NCBI GenBank assembly: GCA_964564105.1
Contig: CAZLZS010000006.1
Location: 1 to 39,750, forward strand
DNA from: JACOZG01 sp964564105
GTDB taxonomy: Bacteria > Patescibacteriota > Minisyncoccia > Phycocordibacterales > JACOZG01
DNA: 39,750 nucleotides
Direction of reading: 5' to 3'
The position numbers were made by a program, and so were the translations under genes. A model generated the notes under the pieces. It searched no databases. It saw nothing but the letters and a program-made list of their open reading frames with translations, and was not told the origin of the DNA. The first letter of the stretch is position 1; each line of letters opens with the position of its first letter. Below are positions 38,799 to 39,750 of the stretch, piece after piece.

Positions 38799-39619
38799 AT
38801 TAGGTTGCAACAATGTGAGCGAAATTCCTTGTCAGGTAAGTTCTGACGTGCACGAATGGCGTAACGACTGGAGAACTGTCTCGAGGAGCAGCTCGGTGAA
38901 AATACAATACCGGTGAAGATGCCGGTTACCTGCAGATAGACGAAAAGACCCCGGAAGCTTTACTGTAGCTTGATATTGAGCTTAGGTGTTGCCTGCGTAG
39001 CATAGGTGGGAGACTGTGATTTCGCCATTCCGGTGGCGGAGGAGTCGTCAGTGAAATACCACTCTGGCAAAATCTAGGTTCTAACCCGATTCGTCAAACG
39101 GGTCGGAGACAGTATCTGGCGGGCAGTTTGTTTGGGGCGAATCCCTCCTAAAGAGTAACGGAGGGGCCTATAAGGTTGGCTATCCGCCAATGGAAACGGC
39201 GGAGATAGGGCAATGCCATAAGCCAGCTTAACTGCAAGACGGGCAGGTCGAGCAGATGCGAAAGCAGAGCATAGTGATCCGATCGTGGGTGTTAGACGCC
39301 GCGAAAGCTCAACGGATAAAAGCTACTCCGGGGATAACAGGCTAGTTCCGCCCAAGCGTCCATAGCGACGGCGGAGTTCGGCACCTCGATGTCGGCTCAA
39401 CTTATCCTGGCGGTGAAGAAGCTGCCAAGGGTTTGGCTGTTCGCCAATTAAAAAGTTACGTGAGCTGGGTTCAAACCGTCGTGAGACAGGTTGGTCTCCT
39501 ATCTACTGCAGGCGTTGATATTTGAGGGGAGTCGCTCCTAGTACGAGAGGACCGGAATGAACTGACCTCTGGTGTACCGGTTGTCGCGCCCGCGGCACTG
39601 CCGGGTAGCTAAGTCGGGA

Positions 39620-39657
<38 letters not shown>

Positions 39658-39750
39658 CCCAAGATAAAATATCCAGTTTGTCGCAAGACAGACATGGGCC
39701 CGTGAGAGATGATCACGTCGATAGGCGTTAGGTGTAAGTTCCGTAAGGGA

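Larger units (their letters stand above)
38270..38817 (+). ncRNA. Group I self-splicing intron in 23S rRNA (E. coli position 1931)
   Basis: The exons join as CCTAAGGT|AGCGAAATTCC, so the insertion follows the residue equivalent to U1931. The 5' exon ends in U and the intron ends in G, as required. P1: exon CTAAGGT (38263-38269) pairs with IGS GCTTTAG (38279-38285), including the U-G wobble at the splice site. P10: CGCT (38278-38281) pairs with exon AGCG. P and Q elements are near 38355-38370 and 38399-38414. P5 is GTCTCGTT/AACGAGAC (38370-38377, 38383-38390). R is AGAGACTACACG (38634-38645), S is AAGATATAGTCC (38716-38727), and P7 is GACTA/TAGTC. An ORF lies between Q and R. No LAGLIDADG or HNH endonuclease is present. 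Confidence 0.95.

Noticed and set aside
38270..38817. Group II intron or archaeal-type bulge-helix-bulge intron
   Set aside because: P/Q/R/S elements, P7 pairing, U-G splice-site wobble and terminal G identify group I; no domain V or GUGYG start.

Overview
The window looks like part of a Patescibacteria (Candidate Phyla Radiation) chromosome, probably Parcubacteria. The evidence is compact single-domain housekeeping genes with many 1-26 nt overlaps, ATGA junctions, an almost complete lack of Shine-Dalgarno sequences, small surface proteins with peptidoglycan-binding or lamin-tail domains, and a 23S rRNA gene that carries a group I intron and is not preceded by 16S. TGA is used as a stop codon, so the code is standard. 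This assignment is inferred from gene content, not from a database match.

Layout. 1-4494: ribosomal protein L11, then a thymidylate-synthesis set (dcd, double-domain thyX, glyA, tmk). 4502-10268: argS, an ileS with an inserted histidine-phosphatase domain, and recO. 10299-13468: a membrane-anchored surface protein and glyS. 13465-14277: a convergent toxin-antitoxin pair and a 45-aa membrane peptide. 14278-17382: a large repeat-containing surface protein. 17442-22287: AI-2E-type permease, metG, pterin dehydratase, tatD, and rpsF-ssb-rpsR. 22304-27330: efp, an ECF sigma factor with a membrane partner, recA, a small membrane protein and ftsK. 27391-30639: a winged-helix regulator preceded by repeated TTGTCC boxes, and a probably abundant surface protein with two promoters, a long structured leader and a strong terminator. 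30656-31463: a REP-associated tyrosine transposase flanked by REP-like palindromes. 31508-35788: two surface proteins, a 37-aa membrane peptide, the L10 leader with rplJ-rplL, a wHTH/nucleotidyltransferase-like protein and a channel-like membrane protein. 35789-36154: promoter and attenuator-like leader. 36155-39750: 23S rRNA cut by the window end, with a 548-nt group I intron at E. coli position 1931.

Two features run through the whole window. First, many genes have a -10 box (often extended TGnTATAAT) ending only 6-9 nt before the start codon, which predicts leaderless or near-leaderless mRNAs. Second, the DNA is seeded with at least six families of short perfect palindromes. They lie between genes, in frame inside essential genes (thyX, ileS, recO, glyS), at the end of tatD where they supply the stop codon, in 23S helices, and inside the group I intron. 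The REP family is plausibly mobilised by the Y1 transposase in this window, and one REP palindrome sits between the R and S elements of the intron core. I regard this hairpin-element population, which resembles Rickettsia palindromic elements, together with the intron that encodes a tiny leucine-zipper protein instead of a homing endonuclease, as the most novel content.
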